This document shows, in pieces, positions 30,104-39,807 of a DNA stretch of 64,000 nucleotides. The notes under the pieces are model-generated. The model ran no database searches. It had not been told where the DNA came from and saw only the letters and a program-made list of their open reading frames with translations. The translations under genes were made by a program, and so were the position numbers. How positions within the stretch are numbered: position 1 is the stretch's first letter; every line of letters begins with the position of its first letter. The stretch is from NCBI RefSeq assembly GCF_013449685.1, contig NZ_JACDSF010000027.1, positions 104,668-168,667 of the forward strand. Reading direction: 5' to 3'. The stretch comes from Pectobacterium brasiliense (GTDB lineage: Bacteria; Pseudomonadota; Gammaproteobacteria; Enterobacterales; Enterobacteriaceae).

Positions 30104-30223
30104 GGATTGGGTGCCTATTCTGACCGTACCGAAAATTGAGAAGCCAGCTTATAATCCACGAGATTAAAAGAGAAATTGATTATATATTTATAACCTATAA
30201 GTATTTCAGATAAAGAGCGCACT

Positions 30224-31096
30224 ATGCATATCACGTTACGTCAGCTGGAAGTCTTTGCCGAAGTCCTGAAAAGTGGTTCAACGACACAGGCCTCCGTTGT
30301 GCTTGCCCTGTCTCAATCGGCTGTCAGCGCGGCTCTGGCGGATTTAGAAGGGCAGTTGGGTGTTCAACTTTTCGACCGCGTGGGTAAACGTCTGGTGGTG
30401 AATGAGCATGGCCGCCTGCTGTATCCCAAGGCACTGGCACTGCTTGAACAGTCGATGGAAATTGAGCAACTGTTCCGGCGTGATAATGGGGCGCTGCGCG
30501 TGTATGCCAGCAGCACCATTGGCAACTATTTATTGCCTGCAATGATTGCCCGCTATCGCCATGACTATCCCGATATTCCGCTGGAACTGCATGTCGGCAA
30601 TACCAAAGATGTGATCACGCGTGTATCTGAATTCAGTGTCGATTTGGGCTTGATCGAAGGGCCTTGCCATCACCCTGATTTGATTACGCAGCCCTGGCTG
30701 GAAGATGAGCTGGTGGTGTTTTGCTCCCCCGAACATCCGCTCAGCCGAGGCACGGTCTCATTAAGCGCGCTGGCGGATGCACACTGGATCCTGCGCGAGC
30801 GTGGTTCAGGCACGCGCGAAGTGCTGGATCATCTGCTGCTAACGCACCTGTCGCATTTCCATCTGGTGATGGAATTAGGTAATTCAGAGGCGATCAAACA
30901 TGCGGTTCGCCACGGGATCGGCATTAGCTGCCTGTCGCGGCATGTCATTGCCGAGCAACTGGCGTCAGGCTCGCTGGTGGAGTTGAAGGTGCCGCTGCCT
31001 AAACTCACGCGGACACTGTATCTGGTTCATCACCGACAGAAACATCTTTCAAATGTGCTGCAGCGTTTCCTGAGTTATTGCTGCGAAATGCCATAG
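30224..31096 (+). CDS. yeiE: YeiE, LysR-family regulator
   Basis: 290 residues (293 in E. coli). Winged helix-turn-helix at 1-60 ([41 protein letters not shown]) and a periplasmic-binding-like effector domain from about 90. In E. coli and Cronobacter YeiE is tied to sulfite sensing, iron-sulfur and motility. Divergent from yeiH across 120 AT-rich bases that contain the paired TATAAC-like stretches expected of LysR operators. Confidence 0.95.
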   Translation: MHITLRQLEVFAEVLKSGSTTQASVVLALSQSAVSAALADLEGQLGVQLFDRVGKRLVVNEHGRLLYPKALALLEQSMEIEQLFRRDNGALRVYASSTIGNYLLPAMIARYRHDYPDIPLELHVGNTKDVITRVSEFSVDLGLIEGPCHHPDLITQPWLEDELVVFCSPEHPLSRGTVSLSALADAHWILRERGSGTREVLDHLLLTHLSHFHLVMELGNSEAIKHAVRHGIGISCLSRHVIAEQLASGSLVELKVPLPKLTRTLYLVHHRQKHLSNVLQRFLSYCCEMP

Positions 31097-31231
31097 CGAA
31101 AATATTTTCTGCTGCTAATAATTGGGCGTGAGTTATTAACCTCTCTTATAACTCGACGATCTTAACTATTCAGCACAACGCTATTTGCTACAATCCCGCC
31201 TCGATTTTTAGCACGAGCATGCAGGATAACA

Positions 31232-32707
31232 ATGGCTCAGCACGATATTCAACAAACAACACAGGGCACACCGACCCTGCGCCGTGAACTGAAAGCACGG
31301 CATTTAACGATGATCGCCATTGGCGGATCGATTGGCACCGGGTTATTTGTCGCATCTGGTGCGACGGTTTCACAAGCAGGTCCGGGCGGCGCACTTCTGT
31401 CTTATGCCCTGATTGGGCTGATGGTTTACTTTCTGATGACCAGCCTGGGCGAACTGGCGGCGTTCATGCCGGTTTCCGGTTCGTTCTCCAGCTACGGTTC
31501 CCGCTATGTAGAAGAAGGGTTTGGCTTCGCTCTGGGCTGGAACTACTGGTACAACTGGGCCGTGACCATCGCGGTCGATCTGGTGGCGGCGCAGTTGGTG
31601 ATGGGATACTGGTTCCCCGATGTCTCCGGCTGGATCTGGAGTGCGTTGTTCCTCGCGCTGATGTTCCTGCTTAACTACATTTCCGTGAAAGGGTTTGGTG
31701 AGGCGGAATACTGGTTCTCACTGATTAAAGTGGTCACGGTCGTCATTTTCATTGCTGTTGGCGTGATGATGATTACGGGCATCATGAGCGGCGCGGAAAA
31801 TGCCGGATTCCACAACTGGGAAATTGGCGATGCGCCGTTTGCTGGCGGCTTCTCTGCCATGATCGGTGTGGCGATGATCGTCGGCTTCTCTTTTCAGGGA
31901 ACGGAGCTGATCGGCGTGGCGGCGGGGGAATCTCAGGAACCCAGCAAAAACATTCCGCGTGCCATCCGTCAGGTTTTCTGGCGCATTCTGTTGTTCTACA
32001 TCTTCGCGATTCTGATTATCAGCTTAATCATTCCGTATACCGACCCGAACCTGCTGCGTAATGATGTCAAAGACATTACGGTGAGCCCGTTCACGCTGGT
32101 GTTTGAGAACGCAGGCCTGCTGTCGGCGGCGGCGGTCATGAACGCGGTTATCCTGACGGCGGTGCTGTCGGCGGGTAACTCTGGGATGTACGCCTCTACG
32201 CGTATGCTGTTTACGCTGGCATCGGAAGGTAAAGCGCCGCGCATTTTCGCCAGACTGTCAAAAGGCGGCGTGCCGCGTAATGCGCTGTACGCTACCACCG
32301 TGGTGGCGGCGCTGTGTTTCCTGTCTTCTTTATATGGTAACCAAACGGTTTACCTGTGGCTGCTGAATACCTCTGGTATGACGGGCTTTATTGCCTGGCT
32401 GGGGATCGCGATCAGCCATTACCGTTTCCGCCGTGGCTATGTTATGCAAGGTCACGATCTGAATCGCTTACCTTATTTATCAAGTTTCTTCCCGCTCGGG
32501 CCGATCTTCGCATTTGTGCTCTGTCTGATCATCACGCTGGGGCAGAATTATCAGGCGTTTCTGGAAGATAAAATCGACTGGTATGGCGTGACGGCAACGT
32601 ACATCGGTATTCCGCTGTTCCTGCTGATTTGGTTCGGCTATAAGCTGTTCCGTGGAACGCGCTTTATCAAGTATCAGGATATGACGTACCCCGATCATAA
32701 AGACTAA
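31232..32707 (+). CDS. lysP: LysP, lysine permease
   Basis: 491 residues (489 in E. coli), twelve membrane segments of the amino acid-polyamine-organocation family. The first helix region HLTMIAIGGSIGTGLFVASGA is the AAP signature. It takes up lysine with protons and also restrains the CadC sensor in E. coli. In E. coli lysP is repressed by lysine through ArgP. Stem-loop terminator at 32757-32790. Confidence 0.95.
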   Translation: MAQHDIQQTTQGTPTLRRELKARHLTMIAIGGSIGTGLFVASGATVSQAGPGGALLSYALIGLMVYFLMTSLGELAAFMPVSGSFSSYGSRYVEEGFGFALGWNYWYNWAVTIAVDLVAAQLVMGYWFPDVSGWIWSALFLALMFLLNYISVKGFGEAEYWFSLIKVVTVVIFIAVGVMMITGIMSGAENAGFHNWEIGDAPFAGGFSAMIGVAMIVGFSFQGTELIGVAAGESQEPSKNIPRAIRQVFWRILLFYIFAILIISLIIPYTDPNLLRNDVKDITVSPFTLVFENAGLLSAAAVMNAVILTAVLSAGNSGMYASTRMLFTLASEGKAPRIFARLSKGGVPRNALYATTVVAALCFLSSLYGNQTVYLWLLNTSGMTGFIAWLGIAISHYRFRRGYVMQGHDLNRLPYLSSFFPLGPIFAFVLCLIITLGQNYQAFLEDKIDWYGVTATYIGIPLFLLIWFGYKLFRGTRFIKYQDMTYPDHKD

Positions 32708-32756
32708 ATCGTAAGCACGCGGTTAACCGCTACTTTTTATCTGCCATTTCTTTTCA

Positions 32757-32790
32757 CGCTGCTGATTGAATTTTCATCAGTGGCGTTTTT
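32757..32790 (+). terminator. rho-independent terminator of lysP
   Basis: Stem CGCTGCTGAT / ATCAGTGGCG with two wobble pairs, followed by five T residues, 50 bases past the lysP stop. Confidence 0.8.
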
Positions 32791-33274
32791 ATTCGTAGTA
32801 ATTTCTTTTTTATATACCTTTCTGATGGTTGCTTCCTGTTGAGTCTATTTATACGGCGAAAAATGTGCTCAATATTATGATCTTCGTCTACTTCCTATCT
32901 TCAACGGCATGGCATCATTTTTGCCGTTTTTTTCGTGAATGTATTCTTTCTGATTAGCAACGGTGCGTAGTTTTGATCCGTTATTAATTGTTTTTGTGAT
33001 ATTTCTGAATACCGTGTCTAACAATGTCGATGAATGAAATTCACTATATTAGGTATTGTTAATTGCTTTAATGCTGACTACGCTTCACGTTACGGAGTGA
33101 TGGATTTCCGATGAGGCAGGAAGTGTAACGTCATTAATACGTTCGTTGTCTTGTGTCATACAGAGAATTTAATTCATTATTTTTGTATGAGAATACCTGT
33201 CGTGATTGCCGACTGCGGAACCCTTGATATCTGCAAGCGGAAATCAGTGTATGAATAGCAACCAGGGCACGATG
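32791..33274. other. intergenic region lysP to the hydroxyacid dehydrogenase; second terminator at 32903-32933
   Basis: About 480 bases without a protein gene. A second intrinsic terminator (AACGGCA / TGCCGTT stem, 32903-32928, then TTTTT) lies 115 bases beyond the lysP terminator, which would be expected only if another short transcript ends there. The rest is AT-rich and presumably carries the promoter of the dehydrogenase. Confidence 0.55.
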
Positions 33275-34240
33275 ATGTTAAAAATTACCTTTTTGGATAA
33301 AGGCTCACTGCCTGAAACCATTTTCCTGAAAAAGACGAGTTTTAGGCGTCCACAGTGCCGCCATGAATGGATTGAATATAACTATACCTCGCCCGATCAC
33401 GTTATCGCCCGAGCAAAAGACACCCACATTATCATCACGAATAAAGCCCTATTAACGCGAGACACCCTGGTCGCGTTGCCTGCGTTGAAGCTGATTGCCG
33501 TGACGGCAACGGGCACCGACAATATCGATCTCGTTGCTGCCAAAGAACTGGGTATCACGGTTAAAAATGTACCTGGCTACTCGACGCAAGCCGTATCCGA
33601 GCACGTGATTGCCATGATTTTTGCGCTAAAGCACAGCCTGATGGCGTGGTATCGCGATCAACTGGGCGATCGCTGGGCTAGCCAGTCGCAATTTGCTTAT
33701 TTTGATCATCCGGTCAAGGACATCGCTGGTGCTACGCTGGGTATCATCGGTGCGGGTACGATTGGGCGGGAAGTCGCACGTCTGGCGCAGGCGCTGGGGA
33801 TGAAGGTGATTTTTGCCGAGCACCGGGGAGCTTCATCGTGTCGTGCTGGGTATCTGCCGTTTGAAGACGTTCTGCGGTTGGCTAATGTGATTTCACTCAA
33901 CTGCCCGCTCAATGAGAGCACTCAGCATCTGATTAATGCCGAGACGCTCGCACTGTGTAAGCCTACCGCATTTATTATTAACACGGCCAGAGGCGGGCTG
34001 ATTGATGAGCACGCGCTGGCAGATGCTTTGCAGCAGCGCGTCATTGCCGGTGCTGCGCTAGACTGCCTGACGCAGGAACCGCCAGCAAAAGACAATCCAT
34101 TGATGGTTGCGGCGAAAACCCTGCCTACTCTTCTGATTACTCCACATATCTCCTGGACATCCGCCTCATCGCTGCAATTACTGATGGAAAAGACGATTGA
34201 AAATATTGATGAGTATGCTCAGCAGAACGGATATAAATAA
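33275..34240 (+). CDS. D-2-hydroxyacid dehydrogenase (glycerate/hydroxypyruvate reductase-like)
   Basis: 321 residues from ATG 33275, which has CAGGGC seven bases upstream; the alternatives are ATG 33272, ATG 33251 and TTG 33206, and the choice is uncertain. Two-domain D-isomer-specific hydroxyacid dehydrogenase: NAD motif GIIGAGTIGREVARLA around residue 140-155, catalytic Arg in INTARGGLIDEHALAD, Glu in LTQEPP and His in LLITPHISW. It reduces a 2-oxo acid to a D-2-hydroxy acid with NAD(P)H; HprA-like glycerate dehydrogenases are the closest group I can recall. E. coli has no gene here (cirA lies instead). Its neighbours are an orphan sugar-type ABC transporter and an HcxA homologue, so a link to hydroxyacid metabolism is possible but unproved. 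Confidence 0.87.
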   Translation: MLKITFLDKGSLPETIFLKKTSFRRPQCRHEWIEYNYTSPDHVIARAKDTHIIITNKALLTRDTLVALPALKLIAVTATGTDNIDLVAAKELGITVKNVPGYSTQAVSEHVIAMIFALKHSLMAWYRDQLGDRWASQSQFAYFDHPVKDIAGATLGIIGAGTIGREVARLAQALGMKVIFAEHRGASSCRAGYLPFEDVLRLANVISLNCPLNESTQHLINAETLALCKPTAFIINTARGGLIDEHALADALQQRVIAGAALDCLTQEPPAKDNPLMVAAKTLPTLLITPHISWTSASSLQLLMEKTIENIDEYAQQNGYK

Positions 34241-34626
34241 CGTGTAGTTTGATTTCACTGGGTATGACGGAATATTGCTCGGTAGCGGAATGATGATATT
34301 CATCAATTTTAATTGATTATCAAAATTGAACGTTTCATCGGATTGCATCTTTCCCTGTCGATGATCTCTGTCGCTCTCACTATATCGTCAGGGAATGAAA
34401 GTGGCACACGTCGGATCTAAAGTGAGAACGTTATTATTTGTGATTATTCCGAATCAGGCTTGATGGTATGAGGGAATATTTATTTCTTAATAATAACGGA
34501 AGTAAATAATAGAACGAATGCAGCGATAGTTATTGGTGGCAAAAAACGAGGTAATCAGGGACGGCGTGGATAGAGGCGTTATGAATTCGCCCCGAATTCG
34601 GATGACCGGGGCGGAAGTGAGATGTG
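34241..34626. other. intergenic region with a GC-rich hairpin (34588-34613)
   Basis: 386 AT-rich bases between the stops of convergent genes. No gene seen. CGCCCCG / CGGGGCG (34588-34594 with 34607-34613) forms a hairpin just past the ABC permease stop but lacks a T run. Confidence 0.5.
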
Positions 34627-35622
34627 TCAGCGCTTCTGGATATACGTCATGGCTAGTGCGAGTGCCAGAACCAGGCCTTTGATGATATCCATCGCGTAAT
34701 AAGGCACGGAGAGCATTACCAGTCCATTCTGCAAGACGCCAAGAATAACGGCACCGAGCAGCGTACCCAGCGCGTTCGGCTTGCCGGATCCCGCCAGCGA
34801 GAAGCCAATGTAGGCCGCAGCAACGGCATCCATCAAATAGCCGCCCCCGGCATTGACCTGCGAAGAGCCGATGCGCGATGCCAGCAAGATACCGCCCAGC
34901 GCCGCGAGTAGTGACGAAAACACATATGCTTGTACCCGATAACGCGCCGTGCGAATGCCCGCCAGTCGTGCGGCTTCTGGGTTGCCGCCGATGGCGTACA
35001 TCCGGCGACCGTGTTTGGTAAGGGACAGATACAGTTGTACCAGTACCGTTACCGCCAGCATGATGACAACAATGACCGGTACCTGACCTAGCGTGGCAAA
35101 GAATTCAGGAATGACGCCTTCCGCCATTTCGCCGCTAGGCAGCACCATGTTCTGCGTGATGGAACCGCCATAGCTGTAGGTCATCGCCACGCCCTGAATG
35201 ACGAACAGGCTGGCGAGGGTCGCCAGCATATCGGGAATCTTCAACACGACGATGAGGAAGGCGTTGAATAGCCCGACCAGCGTACACAGCAGCAGCGTCA
35301 GGATAATCGCGCCGGTGGTGCCGAATCCATGCCAGACGAAAAGCGAGATAACCAGCGCATTAGCCAGCGAGGCCGTCGATCCCACGGAAAGATCGAATCC
35401 GCCTACGGACAGCGAAATGGAGACGCCAATAGCAATCACCGTAACGATGGCGATAGAGCGCAAAATATTGATGATGTTATACGGGTCGAGAAAATTCTCC
35501 GACGCCAGCCCGAAAAGGGCAATCAGCGCAACAACTGTGATCAGCATCCCCCACTTATAGAGAAACTCGAAAACGTGGTGACGGAAGGGGAGCGCCCCGT
35601 TAGATGAAAGTGGGTGACTCAC
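34627..35622 (-). CDS. RbsC-type ABC transporter permease (sugar/CUT2 family)
   Basis: 331 residues, about ten membrane helices, BPD_transp_2 family. Typical segments are GVSISLSVGGFDLSVGSTASLANALVIS, KIPDMLATLASLFVIQGVAM and YAIGGNPEAARLAGI, all as in RbsC-like permeases. It overlaps the upstream ATPase gene by four bases. There is no periplasmic binding protein or regulator beside it, which CUT2 operons usually have. Substrate unknown; the adjacent dehydrogenases are the only hint. Confidence 0.9.
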   Translation of the reverse strand: MSHPLSSNGALPFRHHVFEFLYKWGMLITVVALIALFGLASENFLDPYNIINILRSIAIVTVIAIGVSISLSVGGFDLSVGSTASLANALVISLFVWHGFGTTGAIILTLLLCTLVGLFNAFLIVVLKIPDMLATLASLFVIQGVAMTYSYGGSITQNMVLPSGEMAEGVIPEFFATLGQVPVIVVIMLAVTVLVQLYLSLTKHGRRMYAIGGNPEAARLAGIRTARYRVQAYVFSSLLAALGGILLASRIGSSQVNAGGGYLMDAVAAAYIGFSLAGSGKPNALGTLLGAVILGVLQNGLVMLSVPYYAMDIIKGLVLALALAMTYIQKR

Positions 35623-37130
35623 GCGGGAGTTCCTCCAGTTGAATATAAAAGTAGGGTTTCTTCGTCAATCTCAGCCGCATTCAGCTCTGCGACAATGCGG
35701 CCGTCCCATAGCACGCAGATGCGATCGCAGAGCCCGACAAGTTCGGAGAACTCGCCCGACGCATAAATAATGCCTTTACCCTGACGGGCGAGGCCGTCAA
35801 TCAGGGTGAACAAGTCCTGTTTGGCCTTGATATCCACGCCTTTGGTGGGTTCGTCAAAAATCAAAACCTGTGCTTCACTGCGCAGCCACTTGCCGATAGC
35901 GACTTTCTGCTGATTCCCACCCGACAGGCGCGCCAGCTTTTGCGCCGGACCGGTGGTGCGAACTGCCAGCCGTTCAACGATCTGTTTTGCCCAGCGCAAT
36001 GCTTTGCCACGACTGAATACACTCCAACGTGAAAAGCTATCGGTGGCGGTGATGCTGAGATTCATGGTGACAGATTCATCAATAAAAATGCCTTCTTTGC
36101 GCCGCTCTTCAGGAACCAGCGCTAGACCCTGTTCGACGGACCGGTGCGGCGAATGTGGTCGCCAGGGTTTACCACGATATTCTCCCTGCGCGATCTGGCA
36201 GGGCTCCGCGCCGAACAGCGCTTTACATAGCTCGGTTTTCCCCGCACCAGCCAGCCCGGCAATGCCCAGAATTTCCCCTTTGCGCAGCGTGAGAGAAATA
36301 TTGTGCAACAGCGTTTCGTCGTGCAAACCCGTAACCTGAAGCAGCGTCTCTGCGGCAGGTGTCGCTCGGCGCGGTGGGAAGATATCGTCAAGCCGGTGCC
36401 CCAGCATTCTCTCTACGATCGCTTCCCCGCTGAGTCCCTGCATCGCCCCGCTGCTGACAAACTCGCCGTCACGCAGAACGGTCAACGTATCGCAGATTTC
36501 GCTCAACTCATGAATACGGTGGGAAATAAACACGATCCCGATGCCATCGGCCTGTAAACGGCGTACCACCTCGAAGAGGCGCGCGCTTTCGGCCTGATCC
36601 AACGGGGCGGTGGGTTCATCCAGAATCAGGAAGCGACATTCGTGAGATAACGCGCGGGCGAGCAGAATTTGCTGTTTCTCAGCGAGCGAGCAGGTATCCA
36701 GCCGTTGGCGAACATTAAGGTGAACGCCAAGCTGATCGAGTAGCGTCTGTGCCTGACGGTAGATCTGTGGCCAACTCAGCAGATGTCCGTCCTGCGCCAG
36801 CGTATCCAGCATAATATTTTCCGCCACGGACAGCGTGGGGACCAACGCAACATCGACTTCCTGCTGCACCAGATGAATGCCGTATCGCTTGGCATCACGC
36901 GGGGAATGGACATCGACCTGCTTACCATTAATCAGAATGTCGCCCTGATAGTGATCGTAAGCGCCCGATAAGATCGTCATCAGCGTGGATTTACCCGCGC
37001 CGTTTGCGCCAGTCAGGGCATGAATCGAACCACCTTCCAGTGTGAAATTAACCTGCTTGAGGGCGTGGAAACCAGAAAAGGAGATGGAAATATTGTGCAT
37101 TTCCAGTCGGCTTTGGGAGGTAGGAATCAT
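35619..37130 (-). CDS. RbsA-type double ATPase of a CUT2 ABC transporter
   Basis: 503 residues. First cassette: Walker A TGANGAGKST, signature CSLAEKQQILLARAL and Walker B ILDEPTAPLD; second cassette: degenerate Walker A GLAGAGKTE and a good signature LSGGNQQKVAIGKWL, with Walker B FDEPTKGVD. Asymmetric cassettes like this are normal for RbsA/MglA. Start ATG with GGTAGGAATC nearby. Pairs with the permease downstream. Promoter presumably in 37131-37396, shared with the divergent hcxA-like gene. Confidence 0.9.
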   Translation of the reverse strand: MIPTSQSRLEMHNISISFSGFHALKQVNFTLEGGSIHALTGANGAGKSTLMTILSGAYDHYQGDILINGKQVDVHSPRDAKRYGIHLVQQEVDVALVPTLSVAENIMLDTLAQDGHLLSWPQIYRQAQTLLDQLGVHLNVRQRLDTCSLAEKQQILLARALSHECRFLILDEPTAPLDQAESARLFEVVRRLQADGIGIVFISHRIHELSEICDTLTVLRDGEFVSSGAMQGLSGEAIVERMLGHRLDDIFPPRRATPAAETLLQVTGLHDETLLHNISLTLRKGEILGIAGLAGAGKTELCKALFGAEPCQIAQGEYRGKPWRPHSPHRSVEQGLALVPEERRKEGIFIDESVTMNLSITATDSFSRWSVFSRGKALRWAKQIVERLAVRTTGPAQKLARLSGGNQQKVAIGKWLRSEAQVLIFDEPTKGVDIKAKQDLFTLIDGLARQGKGIIYASGEFSELVGLCDRICVLWDGRIVAELNAAEIDEETLLLYSTGGTPA

Positions 37131-37396
37131 GGTCGGTAACGCTCTTGGCGGTCAGGGTCATGAAATAACGGAAAAGAAAGGTAGCACATATCCCAGAGAA
37201 TTTAATACAGCTTCAAGTGTTTGAGAGTTATTGGCTATGAACGAAAAGGCATAAATTAAATAAAAAAGTTCTTAAGCTGGCGCAGGCAAGTGAATAAGAT
37301 GGGGTTATCAATAGGGTAGCGCAGCAGATTCATCTATTAGACAAACATAAGATAAGATCCGTGTTCAAGAGAGGACGCGGCGAGGAAGATTCAAAC

Positions 37397-38485
37397 ATGC
37401 ACACAACGACAGTCCGCGTACAGGTTGGCCCTGCTAACTATTTCTCTTTCTCTGGCGCTATCGATAAGCTGCTGGAATTTTATCCATCAGACGTGCTGAA
37501 AAACGCGCTGTGGATCTACGGCGAGCGGGCGATTGCCGCGGCTCGACCCTATTTACCGGCCGAATTCGATGCGCCTTCAGCCCGTCGCGTGCAGTTTGGT
37601 GCGCATTGTAGCGAAGGGGAAGTCGCAAAACTGGTGGCGCAGGCGGGCGATGAATGTCAGGTTGTCATTGGCGTCGGCGGCGGGGCGGTGCTGGATACCG
37701 CGAAGGTCGCCGCGCGTCATATCGGTGTCCCACTGGTCGCTATCCCGACCATTGCGGCGACCTGTGCAGCCTGGACGCCGCTGTCCGTGTGGTATAACGA
37801 TGCCGGACAGGCGCTGCGCTTCGAGATTTTCACTGATGCTAACCATCTGGTGCTGGTGGAACCGCGGATTATGCTGGCGGCACCGGTGGAATACTTACTG
37901 GCTGGCGTCGGCGATACGCTGGCGAAGTGGTATGAAGCTGTCGTTCTCAGCCCCCAGCCAGAAACGCTGCCGCTTTCTGTTCGGCTGGGCTTACAGGCCG
38001 CGCTGGATATCCGCAATGTGTTGCTACAACAAAGTGCGGCAGCGCTAGAAGCCGTTGAGCGTGGTGAACTGACGCAGGATTTTCTGGATGTCGTAGATGC
38101 GATCATTGCCGGTGGCGGCATGGTTGGCGGGTTGGGTGAGCGCTATACCCGCGTGGCGGCGGCGCATGCCGTGCATAACGGTTTAACGGTGTTGCCACAA
38201 ACTGAGCGCTTCCTGCACGGCACCAAGGTGGCTTATGGCATTCTGGTGCAAAGCGCGTTACTGGGCGATAGCGACACGTTGCACCAGTTAAAGGCGGCGT
38301 TTAAGGCGTTCGGTTTGCCGACCACACTCGCCGCACTGGACGTGGATATTCACGATCGCGCCGCGCTTCAGGCGGTTATTGCCCGCACCTTGCAGGCGGG
38401 GGAATCCATTCATTATTTGCCGTTGACGCTCAATGAAGACGTCCTGCTGGCGGCGTTTAACACCGTTGAGTCTATTGGGGAATAA
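37397..38485 (+). CDS. hcxA: HcxA/YbdH-type hydroxycarboxylate dehydrogenase (iron-containing ADH family)
   Basis: 362 residues from ATG 37397 (GAGGAAG nine bases upstream), exactly the E. coli YbdH length and far closer to it than to GldA: GPANYFSF, VIGVGGGAVLDTAKVAAR, IPTIAATCAAWTPLSVWYND, GVGDTLAKWYEAVVLSPQPETLPL, GGGMVGGLG and AAAHAVHNGLTVLPQT. The metal ligands Asp (GVGDTL), His (AAAHAVH) and His (FLHGTK) are kept. YbdH of E. coli reduces 2-oxo acids such as 2-oxoglutarate with NADPH to 2-hydroxy acids. It is divergent from the orphan ABC transporter. Closed by a perfect 10-bp hairpin at 38501-38524. Confidence 0.92.
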   Translation: MHTTTVRVQVGPANYFSFSGAIDKLLEFYPSDVLKNALWIYGERAIAAARPYLPAEFDAPSARRVQFGAHCSEGEVAKLVAQAGDECQVVIGVGGGAVLDTAKVAARHIGVPLVAIPTIAATCAAWTPLSVWYNDAGQALRFEIFTDANHLVLVEPRIMLAAPVEYLLAGVGDTLAKWYEAVVLSPQPETLPLSVRLGLQAALDIRNVLLQQSAAALEAVERGELTQDFLDVVDAIIAGGGMVGGLGERYTRVAAAHAVHNGLTVLPQTERFLHGTKVAYGILVQSALLGDSDTLHQLKAAFKAFGLPTTLAALDVDIHDRAALQAVIARTLQAGESIHYLPLTLNEDVLLAAFNTVESIGE

Positions 38486-38500
38486 CCGGGTAGAAAGCGA

Positions 38501-38524
38501 AGGGCGGAGAGTATTCTCCGCCCT
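38501..38524 (+). terminator. hairpin after the HcxA gene
   Basis: Perfect 10-bp stem AGGGCGGAGA-GTAT-TCTCCGCCCT starting 16 bases after the stop codon, followed by an AT-rich tract. Confidence 0.75.
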
Positions 38525-38572
38525 AAAGGCTATTATTTATCTTTAAAAACTAGGGATCTTTATCTTCAAAAA

Positions 38573-38785
38573 CTACTGCGTTTTCTCATAGGGGAATGAA
38601 TTTTTGATAAAGCTGGCGTAGTAACGGTATTTCGTCTTACTTGCCATCAGTTCTTCATAAATCATGCGTGCGACGCCGCTATAGAGGTAAATGCTCCCAT
38701 TCAGCATTTCGACTTCTAACTGACTTTTTTCTGCATCGTATCCGACTGAAAACAACTCTGTTGATGAAACTCGTTTTCTCTGCAA
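38573..38785 (-). CDS. KTSC-domain small protein
   Basis: 70 residues beginning MQRKRVSSTELFSVGYDAEK. KTSC domains (about 60 residues) have the pattern S-x-x-L-x-x-V-G-Y-D, then L-E-V-E-x-x-x-G-x-x-Y-x-Y, then a Y-E-E-L-x-x-S-K-x-x-Y/F end; all are present here (LEVEMLNGSIYLYSG, YEELMASKTKYRYYASFI). The domain is found alone or fused to lysyl-tRNA-synthetase-like or phage proteins; its function is unknown. Next to no obvious partner. The ribosome site is weak. Confidence 0.82.
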   Translation of the reverse strand: MQRKRVSSTELFSVGYDAEKSQLEVEMLNGSIYLYSGVARMIYEELMASKTKYRYYASFIKNSFPYEKTQ

Positions 38786-38997
38786 AATTAATCACTCCCA
38801 ACGTGTCAATGCCGCATCCTGACGGTATACCACCTTTTGGCTATAGCGTGTTATAGCTCGAAATATATCGGGGGTAAACTGCAGCATATCGTTATTAGTT
38901 CATGAATAATCAGTAAACGCTCACAGAATTCTTGCTCTGTCGTCCAGCGACCTGCGTTGTTTGTCCTTGTCGATGAGGAGGTATCCCGATCGGATTG

Positions 38998-39642
38998 TTA
39001 ATCCTGAGCGAGGGCTCGCTGAAAAGCTGGCTGGCTTTCTATCCGCTCAATGTATTGCTTGATGTGCGGGTAGTGACTGAAATCCAAACGTGTTTTCGCC
39101 AAAACTAGCAGGACGGCCATTTGTATATCGGCACCGCTGAGCGACGCTCCCGCAAACCAGTCTTGTTTACTCAAATGCTGTTCGATGAACTGAAGCTGTG
39201 TCGTCAGCCGCGGCACAATAAAGGCCTGCTCGATGCTGCGCACAATTTTGCGTGCAATGGGGCGGATGAAAAATGGCATCGGTGCGGATTCTGTTTTCGC
39301 TAAGACTAAACGCATCACCAGCAGCGGCATGAATGAACCTTCCGCAAAATGCAGCCAGAAGCGATAGTCCAGCAGTGCTTGTCCGCTCTGTGGGCGGAGC
39401 CTGCCGTTGCCGTAAGTCTCAATCAGGTATTCCACGATGGCCCCGGATTCGGCAATCGTGAGTTCACCATCGGTAATCACTGGCGATTTCCCTAACGGGT
39501 GGATTTGTTTGAGTGATGCGGGAGCGCTAAACGTTTTTGGGTCACGCACGTAGCGAATGATTTCATAGTCAACGCCCAGCTCTTCCAGCAGCCAGGTTAC
39601 GCGGGTCGAACGGGATTTTTCGAGGTGATGAACGTGTATCAT
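38998..39642 (-). CDS. glutathione S-transferase family protein
   Basis: 214 residues from ATG 39642 (AAGGAAATC upstream; the TTG at 39645 is not needed). N-terminal thioredoxin-like domain with MIHVHHLEKSRSTRVTWLLEELGVDYE, the cis-Pro loop GKSPVITD and AESGAIVEYLIETYG (glutathione site), then a helical domain. The Ser/Arg after HLEKSRST is the likely glutathione-activating region of beta/zeta-type enzymes. Role and substrate not shown. Different from the gstB gene at 51.2-51.8 kb. Confidence 0.9.
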   Translation of the reverse strand: MIHVHHLEKSRSTRVTWLLEELGVDYEIIRYVRDPKTFSAPASLKQIHPLGKSPVITDGELTIAESGAIVEYLIETYGNGRLRPQSGQALLDYRFWLHFAEGSFMPLLVMRLVLAKTESAPMPFFIRPIARKIVRSIEQAFIVPRLTTQLQFIEQHLSKQDWFAGASLSGADIQMAVLLVLAKTRLDFSHYPHIKQYIERIESQPAFQRALAQD

Positions 39643-39729
39643 CAAGATTTCCTTTTTTTCTTTTTTTATCCGTCATGCCGCAGGTGCGCTTATGTCTTTC
39701 AGGGATTATGACGATGGAGTAGAGAAAAT

Positions 39730-39752
39730 GCGCTCAGGAGATTCCTGAGCGC
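39730..39752 (-). terminator. terminator of frmA-yeiG
   Basis: Stem GCGCTCAGG / CCTGAGCGC read on the minus strand and followed by ATTTTCTCT, about 55 bases past the yeiG stop. Confidence 0.7.
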
Positions 39753-39807
39753 GGCGCTCAATAAGATAAGCATAGCAACATTATTCGACGTGCTGTTCTT
39801 CCAATCA

